Below are positions 1 to 10,860 of a stretch of 64,000 bases of DNA, in pieces; positions within the stretch are counted from its first letter, which is position 1, and the number at the start of each line of letters is the position of its first letter. The stretch spans positions 12,702,662 through 12,766,661 of the forward strand of contig OW804099.1 of the NCBI GenBank assembly GCA_942159475.1. The letters are read 5' to 3'. Position numbers and translations under genes: made by a program. This stretch comes from Sthenelais limicola (taxonomy: Eukaryota; Annelida; Polychaeta; Phyllodocida; Sigalionidae). The notes beneath the pieces are model-generated. The model saw only the letters and a program-made list of their open reading frames with translations, was not told the origin of the DNA and made no database searches.

Positions 1-605
1 ATAAGAGTGCATAGTCCATATTTCTTTGGAAGGATTTTAAGGAACTTAATGCCGGTGCTATGTGTGATCCCTTATTTCTCAGATAATATTTAGATAAGCA
101 CTAGTCAATCTAAGCAACTCAATTTGTCCCTCATCAATCATACTTGATATTACAGTTGGGTGCTCACCTATTCCTGTGATTCTCCTCCTTGAAGCTTGCT
201 TCACTCCATATAATAGGGGATTTGCATAGCCGCCAGTTTGAATCATGATTCGCATGAAATTATGGGACTAATGGTACAGTCAAAAAACTAAAGAAAACAT
301 GCCATGTTCAGCATAGACTCTTTATCAGTGCTCTAATGTCAATATCCATGTGTTTTACATGTTTCCATTCCACAAGTCCCCATCTTTCCCATCATGCATT
401 TGGTTTTCAGAGATCATTTATACAAGGTGTGATATTGGTGAAAACATTCTTGCTATTTCTGATAAAAATGTTGCCAAATATGTGTATGTCAAATTTCAAC
501 AGAATCCATCCCAGCATGCACTGCAGTAGACATGCGCATTGAGATGTGCAACTCCCCTATTTACTGGGAAGGCACACTTCTGATTACTTCCATGTTATAT
601 TGCAG
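1..605 (+). other. no gene seen; probable intron upstream of NACHT exon
   Basis: Only short open frames occur, without domain character. The sequence ends in a good 3' splice site (ATATTGCAG at 597-605), so this is best read as intron of the NLR-like gene. Confidence 0.55.
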
Positions 606-2183
606 GATTCAGATGCTGGGGAGGAAAAACTGGACAGTGGGTGGCAAAGAAGATCAGAAGATGTACCAATACAAGAAGATCAATGAGACAGACATTTTCT
701 CTGGGAGGAAGAGCCGACAGAGCCCAAGGACGGTGGTACTGGAGGGTGACGGTGGGGCAGGCAAGACCACACTTGTACAGAAATGGTGTTACATGTGGGC
801 CACCAGACTGGGCCCTGAGTTCCTGCAGCAGTTCAAGCTCATTGTGGCCATCCCCTGCTCTGAGATCAGTTCCAGTGTAGAGGACAGCATCAAGAATTTC
901 TTCCCAGCCGCTGTCACTGATGCCATGTTCCAGTACCTGGCACTTCATGCCAAACATTGCCTGGTTATCCTGGAGGGCTTGGATGAGGCCCACAACACTC
1001 AGGTACTGACCTCCATTAGAGAGTTTGTGCAGGGTAAATCAGTGCTGCCCCATGTGAGGGTTCTGGTCACCAGCCGGCCTGACCAGAGGGACCTGCCACC
1101 CAAGAGTTTTGACAGGTTGCTGAAGATCAATGGGTTCATGGAGAACCAGGTGAAAGTTCACTGTGAGAAATACCTGTCTTACCCCATCAGCACTGGTGAC
1201 AGTGACAACCCTGAGCCATTGACTGAGCCAGACATGAGGGATAACATCACAGAGCTGCTCATGGAGAAAGTACCCATAGAGAGACTGAGGAACCCACTGC
1301 TGTGTAACCTGGCCCTGCATATTGCTGTGGTGGACATCCACAAACTAGAAAACTTCACTCTTACCAAGTTGTACCTGGAGTATACTGATATTCTGGTGCA
1401 CAAATCAGAGCTTGTGCACCAGCCTGGTGCCCGGCAGACCATGGATAAGATGCAGGAGCTAGCATTGTGGATGTGTATTGTGCGCAAAGAGTATCTCACC
1501 GAGGCAGACTTGACCCGCATGAACCTGGACAAACATGATAAAATTGTGAAAGTAGTTTTGAAAAAGAACATGAAACTGACAGGTGGTGGTTGTGGTGGCC
1601 AGGAGGCCTTAACGTTCTCTTTCTCCCATGAACAGATAAAAGAGTTCTTAGCGGCAAGAGCGCTGTCCAAATTGGAATATTCTCTTAAAGAATCCCTCGT
1701 CATCTTGCTTGCTAGTTACCAGTATGTAGGGTTGCTGGCCTTCCTGGCTGGCCTCATGCAACCCGAGGAGTCGTTGGACTTTATTATAAACACAGACTTC
1801 TTCCTGACCTGTGAATATGACACAATGACTCAGCACTGTACTGACACCATGACTCAGCACTCTACTGACTGCACACAGAGCTGTACAGAGGACTGGTGTG
1901 CAGTGCTGGACAGCAAGTGCAGCCTGCTCCAGGACAGGCTGAACCAGTTGTCTCATGTCTGCACCGAGGCTCCATATGAGAACATACTGTCTCAGGTGCA
2001 ACACTTGCCCCACCTGGTGGTAGCTCATGAAGAGTGGGAGGCCCATGACTGCAGCTACACCTGGTGTGGGATGGAGGAGACGGTGGACAGGTTCCTGCCT
2101 GACCTCTATGAGGTACTGCAGGACTATGATGGTGTCATGGCTCCCTCTGTACTCAAGGTGCTGTCCAGCGTCCCTGCCTCCTG
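606..2183 (+). CDS. NLR-like gene, NACHT exon
   Basis: The acceptor is TATATTGCAG at 596-605 and the donor is GTGAGC at 2184. The ATG at 532 is upstream of the acceptor, so it is probably not a real start. The exon enters at phase 2 and leaves at phase 2. It covers the whole NTPase core: P-loop, Walker B, TSRP sensor, then helical and winged-helix-like segments ending near the FLAARAL motif. About 170 further residues contain a Cys/Thr-rich stretch (1815-1890, with repeated DTMTQH and STDCTQ motifs). The first acidic residue of Walker B is Glu (ILEGLDE), where NACHT proteins usually have Asp. Confidence 0.85.
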
Positions 2184-5100
2184 GTGAGCCCATTATTAGT
2201 CTATCAATAGCAGTAGTTTACACTTTATTTCATGATGCATTTTGTAACATGTTCTTTGGTTGTTAAAAGTAAATGAAGTAGCCCAAGGCACAACTAAAAG
2301 CTTGAAGGTCGCAAAATAAAAAAAACACAAAGAGTCAAAATTATGCTTTGTTTCAGTTGAGTAGCCTTCAACTTGATTAATTCTTTTTTAAAGTAAATAT
2401 TCCTCTAGGTATTTAGAGGGGTCTCTTAAATATCTTGTAATATATTTCTCATAATATATTCAGGCATGGCTTTACATGATGACTGGCAATGACTTCTGTT
2501 TTCATTACATTGTTTTAATCTTATATTTTTCATTGCAGCATAAACTGGTCTAGGTTTCCCCTGACAGACAGAGCAGTAGAGATGTGGAAAATCTCCATAT
2601 TATCAGACAGTGCCGCGGGGGACACTGGTGCCATCCACTCTATACCAACCTGCCAATCCAGCAAACAGCTGCACCTGCTGAGGCATGAAGTTTACCCCAG
2701 GATGAAGTCACTTGCTGAATGCCAACCCGGGGGCTTCACCGCCGTCACTTTCCTACAAGAAGATGTGAGGAGGGAAGTGCTGGAGGCTGCCCATGCCTCA
2801 GGCCTCCACACTCTACAGTACACAGATGAGTTCTACATCCACTGTCAAGGCACTGGGTATGAGTTCAAGCCACAAGCAGGAGAGTATGCAGTGCCTGTAC
2901 AGTACGGGGGCGGCAGGAGGAATCTCATCCTGGTGTCCATACAAGTTGATGTTGTGAGTAGATCACGAGTCACTCTCATCTACCAGAGTGAGCCTGACCT
3001 GGTCACTGGTCTACAACATGTGCTCACATACACTGGTAGTGCAGACCTGGAGCTCTTCCTCCTGCAGAACCACCAGGGCTCACCACTGACCTGCCCAAGT
3101 GAACCCATGGCTGATGACGTCAGGGCCGCACTCAGTGAACCCATGGCTGATGATATCAGGGCCACACATAGTGAACCCATGGCTGATGATATCAGGGCCA
3201 CACATAGTGAACCCATGACTGATGATATCAGGGCCACACATAGTGAACCCATGACTGATGATATCAGGGCCACACATAGTGAACCCATGGCTGATGATAT
3301 CAGGGCCACACATAGTGAACCCATGACTGATGATATCAGGGCCACACATAGTGAACCCATGACTGATGATATCAGGGCCACACATAGTGAACCCATGACT
3401 GATGATATCAGGGCCACACATAGTGAACCCATGGCTGATGATATCAGGGCCACACATAGTGAACCCATGACTGATGATATCAGGGCCACACATAGTGAAC
3501 CCATGGCTGATGATATCAGGGCCACACATAGTGAACCCATGACTGATGATATCAGGGCCACACATAGTGAACCCATGACTGATGATATCAGGGCCTCCCT
3601 CAGTCAACTGATGGAGAAAGGGTTGGACACACTGTGGATGAACATGAGTGATATAGCTCAAGGGTTGTCATGGTTACCTGATGGCTGCCCTCACCTCACA
3701 TTGGGGCTGTGGCCCTCCAAGGCCCTCACCCAGTCCTCATGGGAACAAGTGGCCTGCGCTCTGCATGGTAGGACCGTGGGTTGTCTCAGTCTGCATCTTC
3801 CTGATCTGAGGGAGGAGAGTTGTCAGATGTTGGAAGAAGCTGTACCACACATATCTGGCTGCATAACAAGCTCAGTGGTGTGGATCTCTGCTGGCTCCAT
3901 TCCAGTTGACAAGGTGGTGGCAATGCTCCAGCTAGAGCATCCAAGGTTTGCTTTCCTGGGAACGGAAATAACAGGCATCTCCAGTATAGAGCAGATCACC
4001 TTCCTGCTGAGATCCAGAGTGTGCAATGTGTCCTTAACACCAGATGGAGACCTGCTGCAAGGTGATGGGACAGAGGATGCCGCCTCCATGCAGAGGTTAT
4101 TCCTGCACGACTGGAGCAAATGTGTGGCCACTAGCAGCACAACAGACCTCTACTTCAGCCTACTCAGGAAGAGGAAGGCGCAGACTCTGATTATCAAACT
4201 ACCCATGTGTATCAATGCATCACAAAGTCACCGAGTGGGCATGCACTTGGTGGAGCTGATGACTGAGGAGCCAGGAGAGAGTCTGACGGTAAGGATAGCG
4301 GGTGCTGCAGGATCCATGGCCTGCCTGCATGCCCTGCTGTGGCACCCGGCCATCTACACCCTGTCTGTGCCTGGTCACAAGCCCTATGTGTTAGCCCACA
4401 GCCCACCAGAGGGAGCTGTCCACACAGGACCACTACACCTACGCCCTCTACAGGACTGCTGCCATCTTGTCCAGTTCAAGGTCACTCTGGGTGAAGTGAA
4501 AATGGCTTGTCAAAGTGTGGCAGACATTGGGAAAGGCCTCAAGCACTTGCTGGAACAAACAGATGTAACAGTAACCAAGTTAATTGTGACAGTTAAAGAG
4601 GTTGATGGGCAGGCACCATGCCTTGTCAGTGAATCTGTTGATGGTATGAGTGTTGAAGCACGTGCCCAGCAAAGACTGGCTAAACTAGTGAATAGAGGTC
4701 TACGGTCAGTGTGCCTGAACATGGCAGACATAGAGACTATTGGACACCTGCTGCCTGATGCCTGTGATATGGTGGACCTAGGTGCATGGGTCACCTCAAC
4801 TTTAACCTTGGACCACTGGAAGACCTTCATGCAGCTAATTAAAGCTAAACAGATACAGAGTATGAGCCTGCAGCTACTGGCCACAGAGAACTGTCTACAG
4901 CTGGCGGCCATAGCTGGGGAGTTGAGCACCTGCCCAGGCCTGAAGGTGTTCTGGGTGTATGGTGGGGTGCATGATGTGGAGGCGGTGGTGAGTGCCATAG
5001 AGGTGGATACAGCCAAGCAGCTCCTGTTCAACTTGACCAGAATCACTAACATCAACACCACAGCACAGCTCTCAGTCATACTGGAAGCTGGAGGTTAGTT

Positions 5101-7887
5101 TATTATTATTTATCATTGATACTATTATTCTTTTGTTGTTTTTACAATTTCCGAAAAAAGGTTCTCCCTTTCTGCCCATGTCTTTCAGAATTGTCACTTT
5201 AGTTGAAAGCCATATTATACTAGATATATTTGAGTAAATTTACTTCCTGGTTGTTCATTAAAGACCCTATCCATATCTACTCTCTGCTACCTTCTGATTG
5301 CCCCCCAGGAACCTGAATCTTCTCCATATGTTCTTGTGTTTGTATTGAAGGTATGGCGATGTCTCTGGAGAAGGGTGAAGACTGGAAGTGTGGCTTGCTA
5401 CCAGTGGAGGAGAGTGCCCGGTGTCTGACCATGAGCTGGCAGAGCTGCAGTGCTGATGTGGGCACAGTCAGTGTCTACCAGGAGCTGGTGAAGGCCTGCT
5501 GTGACATGCTCCCCGGCATCATCAACCTCCCCATGTGTAACACTCAGGAGCAGCTCAGCTACCTGCACCACCAGCTCTACTGCCCCCTGCTGCAGGCAGA
5601 GCATGATGCACTTACTACAGCTCATGTCAAATTTGTTCTTAAAGATGGACTTCAGGAGAAGTTTAAGGACACAGTGGATGTGACTGGTATGCATACCCTG
5701 TCCTTCACTAACAACGGTAGAGTGATTGTCTACATCTCCAAAGCACCAGCAAGGAATTATGAAAACACCAAAGAGCAACTCATCTCCATTGGAGAAGGTG
5801 GTGGTGTTGCTCATCTAGTAAAAAGTGACTTTGTTTGTGCCAAGGGTCTGCAAGAGCTCACTGTTACTTGCCAAAACCTTGGTATAGCATATGGTGCCTT
5901 GGCCGGTGTACTCAAGGATATGGATGGAAATTTGGTCAGTCTTGCTGTAGAAGTTATGAAAGGTGGATTCCTGCAAAATGATCAAACAATAACATCTACC
6001 AATAGTGAAGTGGATGACCATCAATTCAAACAGTTGTTGGAAGCGCTGGTTGCAAAGGGCATAAAAGATCTTAACTTCAACACTTATGATGAAGGTTTGA
6101 AAGGAAATATTTTGCCTGACAACAATCCAGATTTGGACATAGGACTGAGAATATATGGAAGGCCTCCAAAAGAGGAACTGACACGCAGTGTTGAACCATT
6201 GCTGGGTAAAACTCTGAGGGAGGTTATCCTATCTTGTATGGGGGAGAGCGATGATGATGCCATAATGACCACCCTTTCTGACAATCTGCCGGCGATGGAG
6301 AACATCAAGTTCTTGTTCTTCTCCCATGGCTCCCATGCCAGCTTCATGAAGTTCAGAGATATGGTGAGTGAGAAGTTGCCTGACATGAGCTTGTGTGACA
6401 CAGCGTTACACCTGATGCAGTTGATGGTGTTTGAGGGGTCGGTGGAGGAGGACAGTCTAGAGCTGAGTAGTGATGTTATAGATGTGCTCTGTCAGCCACT
6501 GCTGCTGATTCAGGACGCCAAGCTGCACCAGGACACTGTGCTTAGTCTACTCAGTGTGAAGGAGACACACAGGAGGATCAAGATGTTTGATACAACTATA
6601 ACAGTGGATGGCAACAACCTGCAGGTCTTGCACCAAGTCCTCAGTGCAGACCTCACCAAATGTTCCCTGGAGATTGGCCAGGCCCAGCCAGAAAGTAATC
6701 CAGTAGATGCAGCCCAAGGAACAAATGGTGAAACACTAGCTGTAGCACAAGAGTCAGGGGGATCACATGTACCTAACCTATTGGCTGAAGTGACCACTCA
6801 GGAACCAGAAGTGACCACTCAGGAACCAGGAGTGACCACTCAGGAGCCAGGAGTGACCACTCAGAAACCAGAAGTGACCACTCAGGAACCAGGAGTGACC
6901 ACTCAGGAACCAGGAGTGACCACTCAGGAACCAGAAGTGACCACTCAGGAACCAGAAGTGACCACTCAGGAACCAGAGATGACCACTCAGGAACCAGAAG
7001 TGACCACTCAGGAACCAGGAGTGACCACTCAGGAACCAGAGGTGACCACTCAGGAACCAGAAGTGACCACTCACGAACCAGAGATGACCACTCAGGAACC
7101 AGAGGTGACCACTCAGGAACCAAAAGTGACCACTCAGGAACCAGAAGTGACCACTCAGAAACCAGAAGTGACCACTCAGACACCAGAGGTGACCACTCAG
7201 GAACAAGAAGTATCAGAAGTGACCACTCAGAGACCAGAAGTATCAGAAGTGACCACTCTGGAACCAGAGGTGTCAGAGGTGACCGCTGAGGCAACTGCTG
7301 GGGTGCCTGAGGTTAGTGCTCAAAAACCAGAAGCGTTGGCCGTGACCCCTAAGAAACCAGAGGTATCCAATGAAATAAATCAGGAAACAGACAGGACAGA
7401 AACAAACAGGACAGAAACAGACAGACCAGAAACAAACAGACCAGAAACAGCTAATGAGATGCAAGAAGGATCAAACGCAGGCTCTCAGGTATTAGATGTT
7501 TGTGAGAGGAACAATGAGATATCAGGAGAATCAACAACATCCAGCCAAGCCATCCCTGCATACCTACAGCTGCCTTGGGGTAAGACGGTGGCCTGCCGTG
7601 CCACCACCCAGCTCTACCAACTCCTCCTGTCACAAGCCCCACCAGAGGCAGGTACACAGGTGCAGATGCCAGCCTGTGCTGAGGCCCTACATGTGGAGAA
7701 CCTGAGTGATACACTGACCACACTGGCTGGCCACCTGTGTGACCGAGGCACCAGCTGTGAGGCCAGGGTCAAGGTACTGACCAGCCTCACTGACCAGTGT
7801 GTAGCACTAGCCCAGGAGGCAGGCTACCAGACCACTGTAGGCCAGGTGCAGGGCCAGATGACTGAGTTGTTGGTATCTATGATGTGA
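606..7887 (+). CDS. NACHT-domain NLR-like protein, three 3' exons (5' end off window)
   Basis: The coding exons 606-2183, 2539-5093 and 5351-7887 join through GT-AG introns in phases 2 and 1 and give one frame of 2223 codons including the TGA. The first exon encodes a NACHT NTPase: Walker A GDGGAGKTT at 745-771, Walker B LVILEGLDEA at 961-990, a sensor-like VRVLVTSRP near 1057-1083, and an NLR-style FSFSHEQIKEFLAARAL at about 1615-1665. Exons 2 and 3 encode a long tail with Leu-rich stretches that might be degenerate LRRs, plus two tandem repeats. NACHT proteins are signal-transducing P-loop ATPases, mostly cytosolic and often in innate immunity or cell death; that role is inferred from family only. 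An N-terminal effector domain (CARD, Death or similar), if present, is upstream of the window. The frame is intact, with no sign of a pseudogene. Confidence 0.85.
2184..2538 (+). other. intron of NLR-like gene
   Basis: This AT-rich spacer has a GTGAGC donor and a TTTTTCATTGCAG acceptor. The reading frame closes just after the donor (TGA at 2185-2187) and reopens after the acceptor in the phase needed. I see no other feature in it. Confidence 0.75.
2539..5093 (+). CDS. NLR-like gene, middle exon with 12-aa tandem repeat
   Basis: The frame entering at 2539 reads C-INWSRF and continues through the in-frame Met at 2582. The donor is GTTAGT at 5094 (phase 1). It encodes about 850 residues: an N-terminal unique part (2539-3097), fourteen copies of a 12-residue repeat (3098-3601), then about 500 residues of leucine-patterned sequence (for example SMSLQLLATENCLQLAA near 4860-4910) resembling irregular LRRs. 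I do not recognise a named domain here. The long uninterrupted exon is typical of invertebrate NLR-like genes. Confidence 0.8.
3098..3601 (+). repeat. coding minisatellite, 36 bp x 14 (SEPM[AT]DDIRATH)
   Basis: Fourteen perfect-length 36-bp units encode the 12-mer SEPMxDDIRATH. The first unit (VRAAL) and last unit (IRASL) are slightly diverged, and the inner units differ almost only by GCT/ACT at the fifth residue (Ala or Thr). The order of Ala and Thr units is irregular. The length is an exact multiple of three, so copy number can change without breaking the frame. Open frames on the opposite strand here are by-products of the repeat. Confidence 0.95.
5351..7887 (+). CDS. NLR-like gene, 3' terminal exon with 7-aa tandem repeat
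   Basis: The acceptor TTGAAG is at 5345-5350; the phase-1 join gives G-G-MAMSLEKG, with the Met at 5353. The exon runs to TGA at 7885-7887. Residues encoded by 5353-6780 form a Leu/Asp-rich region with LRR-like spacing (for example KDLNFNTYDEGLKGNILP near 6067-6120). Next come the EVTTQEP repeats, a Thr/Glu-rich linker with five short ETDRT/ETNRP units (7386-7449), and a C-terminal helical region of about 130 residues ending LLVSMM. It could be misread as a separate gene because it begins with a Met codon, but donor, acceptor and phase all support splicing to the previous exon. Confidence 0.75.
6787..7206 (+). repeat. coding minisatellite, 21 bp x 20 (EVTTQEP)
   Basis: Twenty 21-bp units encode [EGK][VM]TTQEP with few substitutions. 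They are followed at 7207-7290 by longer derived units of the form EVSEVTTQRP. The array is in frame and adds no stops. It encodes a Thr/Gln/Glu/Pro-rich, probably disordered linker. Confidence 0.95.
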
Positions 7888-8347
7888 TACATGCTCTAAC
7901 CTGAACACGTTGTCTATTAAGGTATTAATTCCCTGAAGTTTGGTGGCTTCGGCTGGTTATGGTGAAATAACTGCCAATGTATGTGTATGTAATAGATAAG
8001 TTTTACTGAGTTTATTGTACCTTTCTATTAGGTAGTTAGATCCTGAGGTCGTGAATTTTGTCTAAGGCTTACAGGAACCAAGCCGAGGATTGATTCCCGA
8101 TTGGCCCTTTTGTTGGGCTGTTACTATCATTAACAACAATTTAGAAATGATGTCGAAGCAAAATGAACCAGTGGAAAGCCATGATTTTGCCGTTTTGGGC
8201 AGTAAATATTAATTTGTATTTTCGTTGATGCAAGTGGTCAGCCGGAAACGGAAGTCCAACACTAGTACAACTGGTCTGTATGTGTATAACTGTCCCGGCC
8301 AGCCCAACAAATAGGGACTAAAGTGTAATATGGAAGGCTATAACTAT
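7888..8347. other. 3' flank of NLR-like gene
   Basis: No canonical AATAAA was found near the stop codon. Bases about 8027-8131 resemble parts of 51650-51830 (shared CTATTAGGT-GTTAGA and TTGTTGGGCTGTTACTAT), so part of this flank is an interspersed repeat. Confidence 0.5.
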
Positions 8348-8835
8348 GGGTGTTTATTATACCTCTTGGTGGGATGGTATGGAAGGCCATAGGCTACAAC
8401 ATTGGAAAGTCATACAACCCTCTATATTTACATATCATATTTACCTATGGCAGAAAAAAATAGGCCCATGTTTGCATCCTTATTTTCTGTATTTAAATAA
8501 TTATTTTCATGGAAATAAGAATTGTTATACATCATATGTAACGGTATGATAATAATTATAATGATAAGCTGCTGTAAAACTACAAATTTATTGTGTATTT
8601 AAATAGAACAATAGACCCAAAAATGAGTGAGTGGGACCGGAAGTGAGAAACTTTCCGAAAAGTAAACAAAACAGTGTGGTGAACAGAGCTTGTTGACCGA
8701 CTCACTATTTTTTCACCAAAAACATCAGGGGAGGTATAGTAAATACACAATTGATTTTTCTGGCAGTGTTAGCCATGGTTTTCTCCCTTGGGCTATGCAA
8801 TTTTGTTGGGTGCTATGCACCCTTACACCCATATA
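8348..8835 (-). repeat. interspersed repeat family F3, reverse copy
   Basis: Read on the - strand this matches the units at 36031-36452 and 38195-38731. Shared pieces include the hairpin end (caccc, aaattg, cccaaggga), the CACCAAAAA/CTCACTATT stretch, the ACTTCCGGTCC and TTTAAATACACAATAAATT stretches, and an end with GGCCATAGGCTACA and TTATTATACCTC. No coding capacity is seen, so it is a non-autonomous element. Confidence 0.65.
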
Positions 8836-8960
8836 GCATTATTACCCCGAGGTTTGGTGGTTTGTTGTGCTCTGGGTGGTCATAGACACTCGAGGGCTTG
8901 CCCGAGAGTGTCTATGACCACCTAGAGCACAACAAACCACCAAACCGAGGGTAATAATGC
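8836..8960. repeat. near-perfect hairpin, arms about 55 nt
   Basis: The segment starting GCATTATTACC at 8836 is repeated in reverse complement ending GGTAATAATGC at 8960. The arms meet around 8889-8902 with a loop of about 10 nt and only a few mismatches. A foldback or MITE-like insertion is the likeliest origin. Confidence 0.85.
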
Positions 8961-8962
8961 TT

Positions 8963-9238
8963 TTAGACGCGATTTGATCAGATCAACTTATTAATACCAA
9001 AATAGAAGGTTTACCAACCTGTACAATTATTCATTTTAATCAAATATGCCTTGCGAAATAGGTATTAAGTGCGCCGGATGTTTACCCACTTAACTCCGCC
9101 AGGTACTATAGGTGGCGCCACCCTCTATGGAGTTTTAACACTGCCGTTCTATAGTCCACACTTCAGGGACTTCCGTCGATACAAATGTGGTCTATAGGCA
9201 AGAAAATACCTCCCAGAATCTGATCAAATCGCGTCTAA
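8963..9238. mobile_element. MITE-like element with 21-bp terminal inverted repeats
   Basis: The left end TTAGACGCGATTTGATCAGA (8963-8982) recurs inverted at 9219-9238. The interior has no open reading frame of note. It sits between two oppositely oriented pieces of the F3 repeat, suggesting nested insertion. Confidence 0.65.
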
Positions 9239-9239
9239 C

Positions 9240-9475
9240 AACAGATAACCACCTCTTACATGGACGTCAGTCAATTTTGTCTCCTTATTATACCTTTCTA
9301 ACGGGTAATATGGAATGTAGGCTACAGCACTGGGTGTTTTTTGGGGTAATATGGAATGGAGGCTACAGAATTGGGTGTTTATTATACCTTTCTAATGGAT
9401 AATATGGAATGTAGTCTATAGCAGTGGGTGGTTATTATACCTTTTTAGTGGGTAGTATGGAACCTGACCAAGATA
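9240..9475 (+). repeat. F3 family fragments, forward orientation
   Basis: The stretch AGATAACCACCTCTTACATG is shared with the F3 copies at 36.1 and 38.3 kb. It is followed by three or four copies of a unit with TTATTATACCTTTCTA, GGGTAATATGGAATG and CTACAG that also appears at 18478-18610. Confidence 0.55.
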
Positions 9476-9859
9476 TTATACTTATATAATGGGCCATACG
9501 AATAACCTCAACCGAGGACCATGTAAACCCAGTTTAAATAAAATCATTAAAAAAGAAAACAAATATTGCTATTGTACACAAAGATTGAAGGTTTTCTTAA
9601 ACTTTCTTCAGTACTTTATGGAAATTCAGAATCAAAAACAAAGGTTTACATATTCTTCTCCACTAAAGGCATATATGATAAATAATGAATGGAACTTGGT
9701 ACTAGTTATTGATTATTGTTTGAACTCAATTGGAATCTCGTCAAATGAATAATAAAGATGTCAGTTTTAATTGATTGCAGCAAAAGCTTTAACCCTTCCC
9801 AGTATTACAGAGTCCTAAGTGCGTCTGTAACAGAGTTACTGGATATATAAAAAGAACTT

Positions 9860-10273
9860 ATATGTGATGTGTTTCAGGAAAATGCGTCATAAGTCGCAAA
9901 ATTGATATTTTTGAAAGTGTTTTTTTCACAAGATCAAGATTGGAATGTTCTAATTTTTGGAGAGTTTATCACTTATAGGTATATCAATCGATGTATCAAA
10001 TTCCAGGAAAATCTGTGTAATAAACGTTTGTTTTAAAGGTCCTCATATGGACTACATTTAGTTACTTTACTGTTTATTGACCCCAAGAAATATTTGGAAA
10101 CTTTGTTTTTCAAAAACGAAAATAATCAAACTTAAAATCTAGAAATACTTATTAGATTATTAGACTGTTTACTATCATTGGAATCGGCTAGATCTCATCT
10201 TTTCAAATATAATGATACCTCAAAATCCATTTTTTGCGATGTATGACTCATTTTCCCGGAACACATCACATAT
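9860..10273. mobile_element. MITE-like element (family F2), about 414 bp
   Basis: The ends are imperfect inverted repeats of about 40 bp: ATATGTGATGTGTTTCAGGA at 9860-9879 and its near reverse complement ending at 10273, both leading into CGCAAAA. A related copy is at 19907-20292 and partial copies are near 22880-22945 and, inverted, 43113-43330. There is no coding sequence. Confidence 0.7.
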
Positions 10274-10499
10274 CAGTAAAATATCTTACATATATTTCAC
10301 AAGGACATATTATTGTTACAGGCATGTGTATTACTGTGTGATGCTTAAATATTGTTACTAACAGATACGTGGAGAAGAAGGATCTAATGGTAGATCTAAA
10401 ATGATATTATTACAAAGTCACATCGTTAAGGGAAGAATATGTATATTGTATATTTTATTTCTCTATATTGGTTAAATACATGTTCTCATGGAAAGGAGT

Positions 10500-10860
10500 A
10501 CCTTTTCCAAGGGTGACCTGGGCATGTATACAATGGGTACATATGGGTAAAATTCGACACGATTGACACGCGACACGGCCGCTAAATCACGGGCGACACG
10601 GCGACACGGTCCCCTTAACGTGCGACACACACAGCTTCCAAAAAGCTGATAAAATTTGACACACGACATTGAGAAATGTATTAAAAATCGACATGAGACA
10701 CACTGATTTATTTAACAGGTGACACACGACATTGTATCGACCGTTAGTATTAATTAATGTATTGCTTAAAAAGTGACACGAGACATCATTGAATTGTTTT
10801 AAAAAGTGACATGGGACATGGAAAAAATTCTTATCTTGCGACACTCAGACACAGTCATAA
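10500..10860. repeat. degenerate GACAC-rich tandem repeat
   Basis: The motif TGACACGAGACAT and variants (CGACACG, TGACACACGACATT, TGACATGGGACATGG) recur about every 30-60 bp, separated by AT-rich spacers. Unit length is irregular, so this is an old decayed array. Confidence 0.5.

Noticed and set aside
532..605. Start of the NACHT protein at ATG 532
   Set aside because: A clear acceptor (TATATTGCAG) lies between this ATG and the domain, and the phase fits splicing, so the ATG is probably intronic.
2980..3661. 193- and 198-codon - strand frames opposite the NLR exon
   Set aside because: Antisense shadows of the 36-bp coding repeat.
6773..7294. 173- and 142-codon - strand frames
   Set aside because: Antisense shadows of the EVTTQEP repeat.
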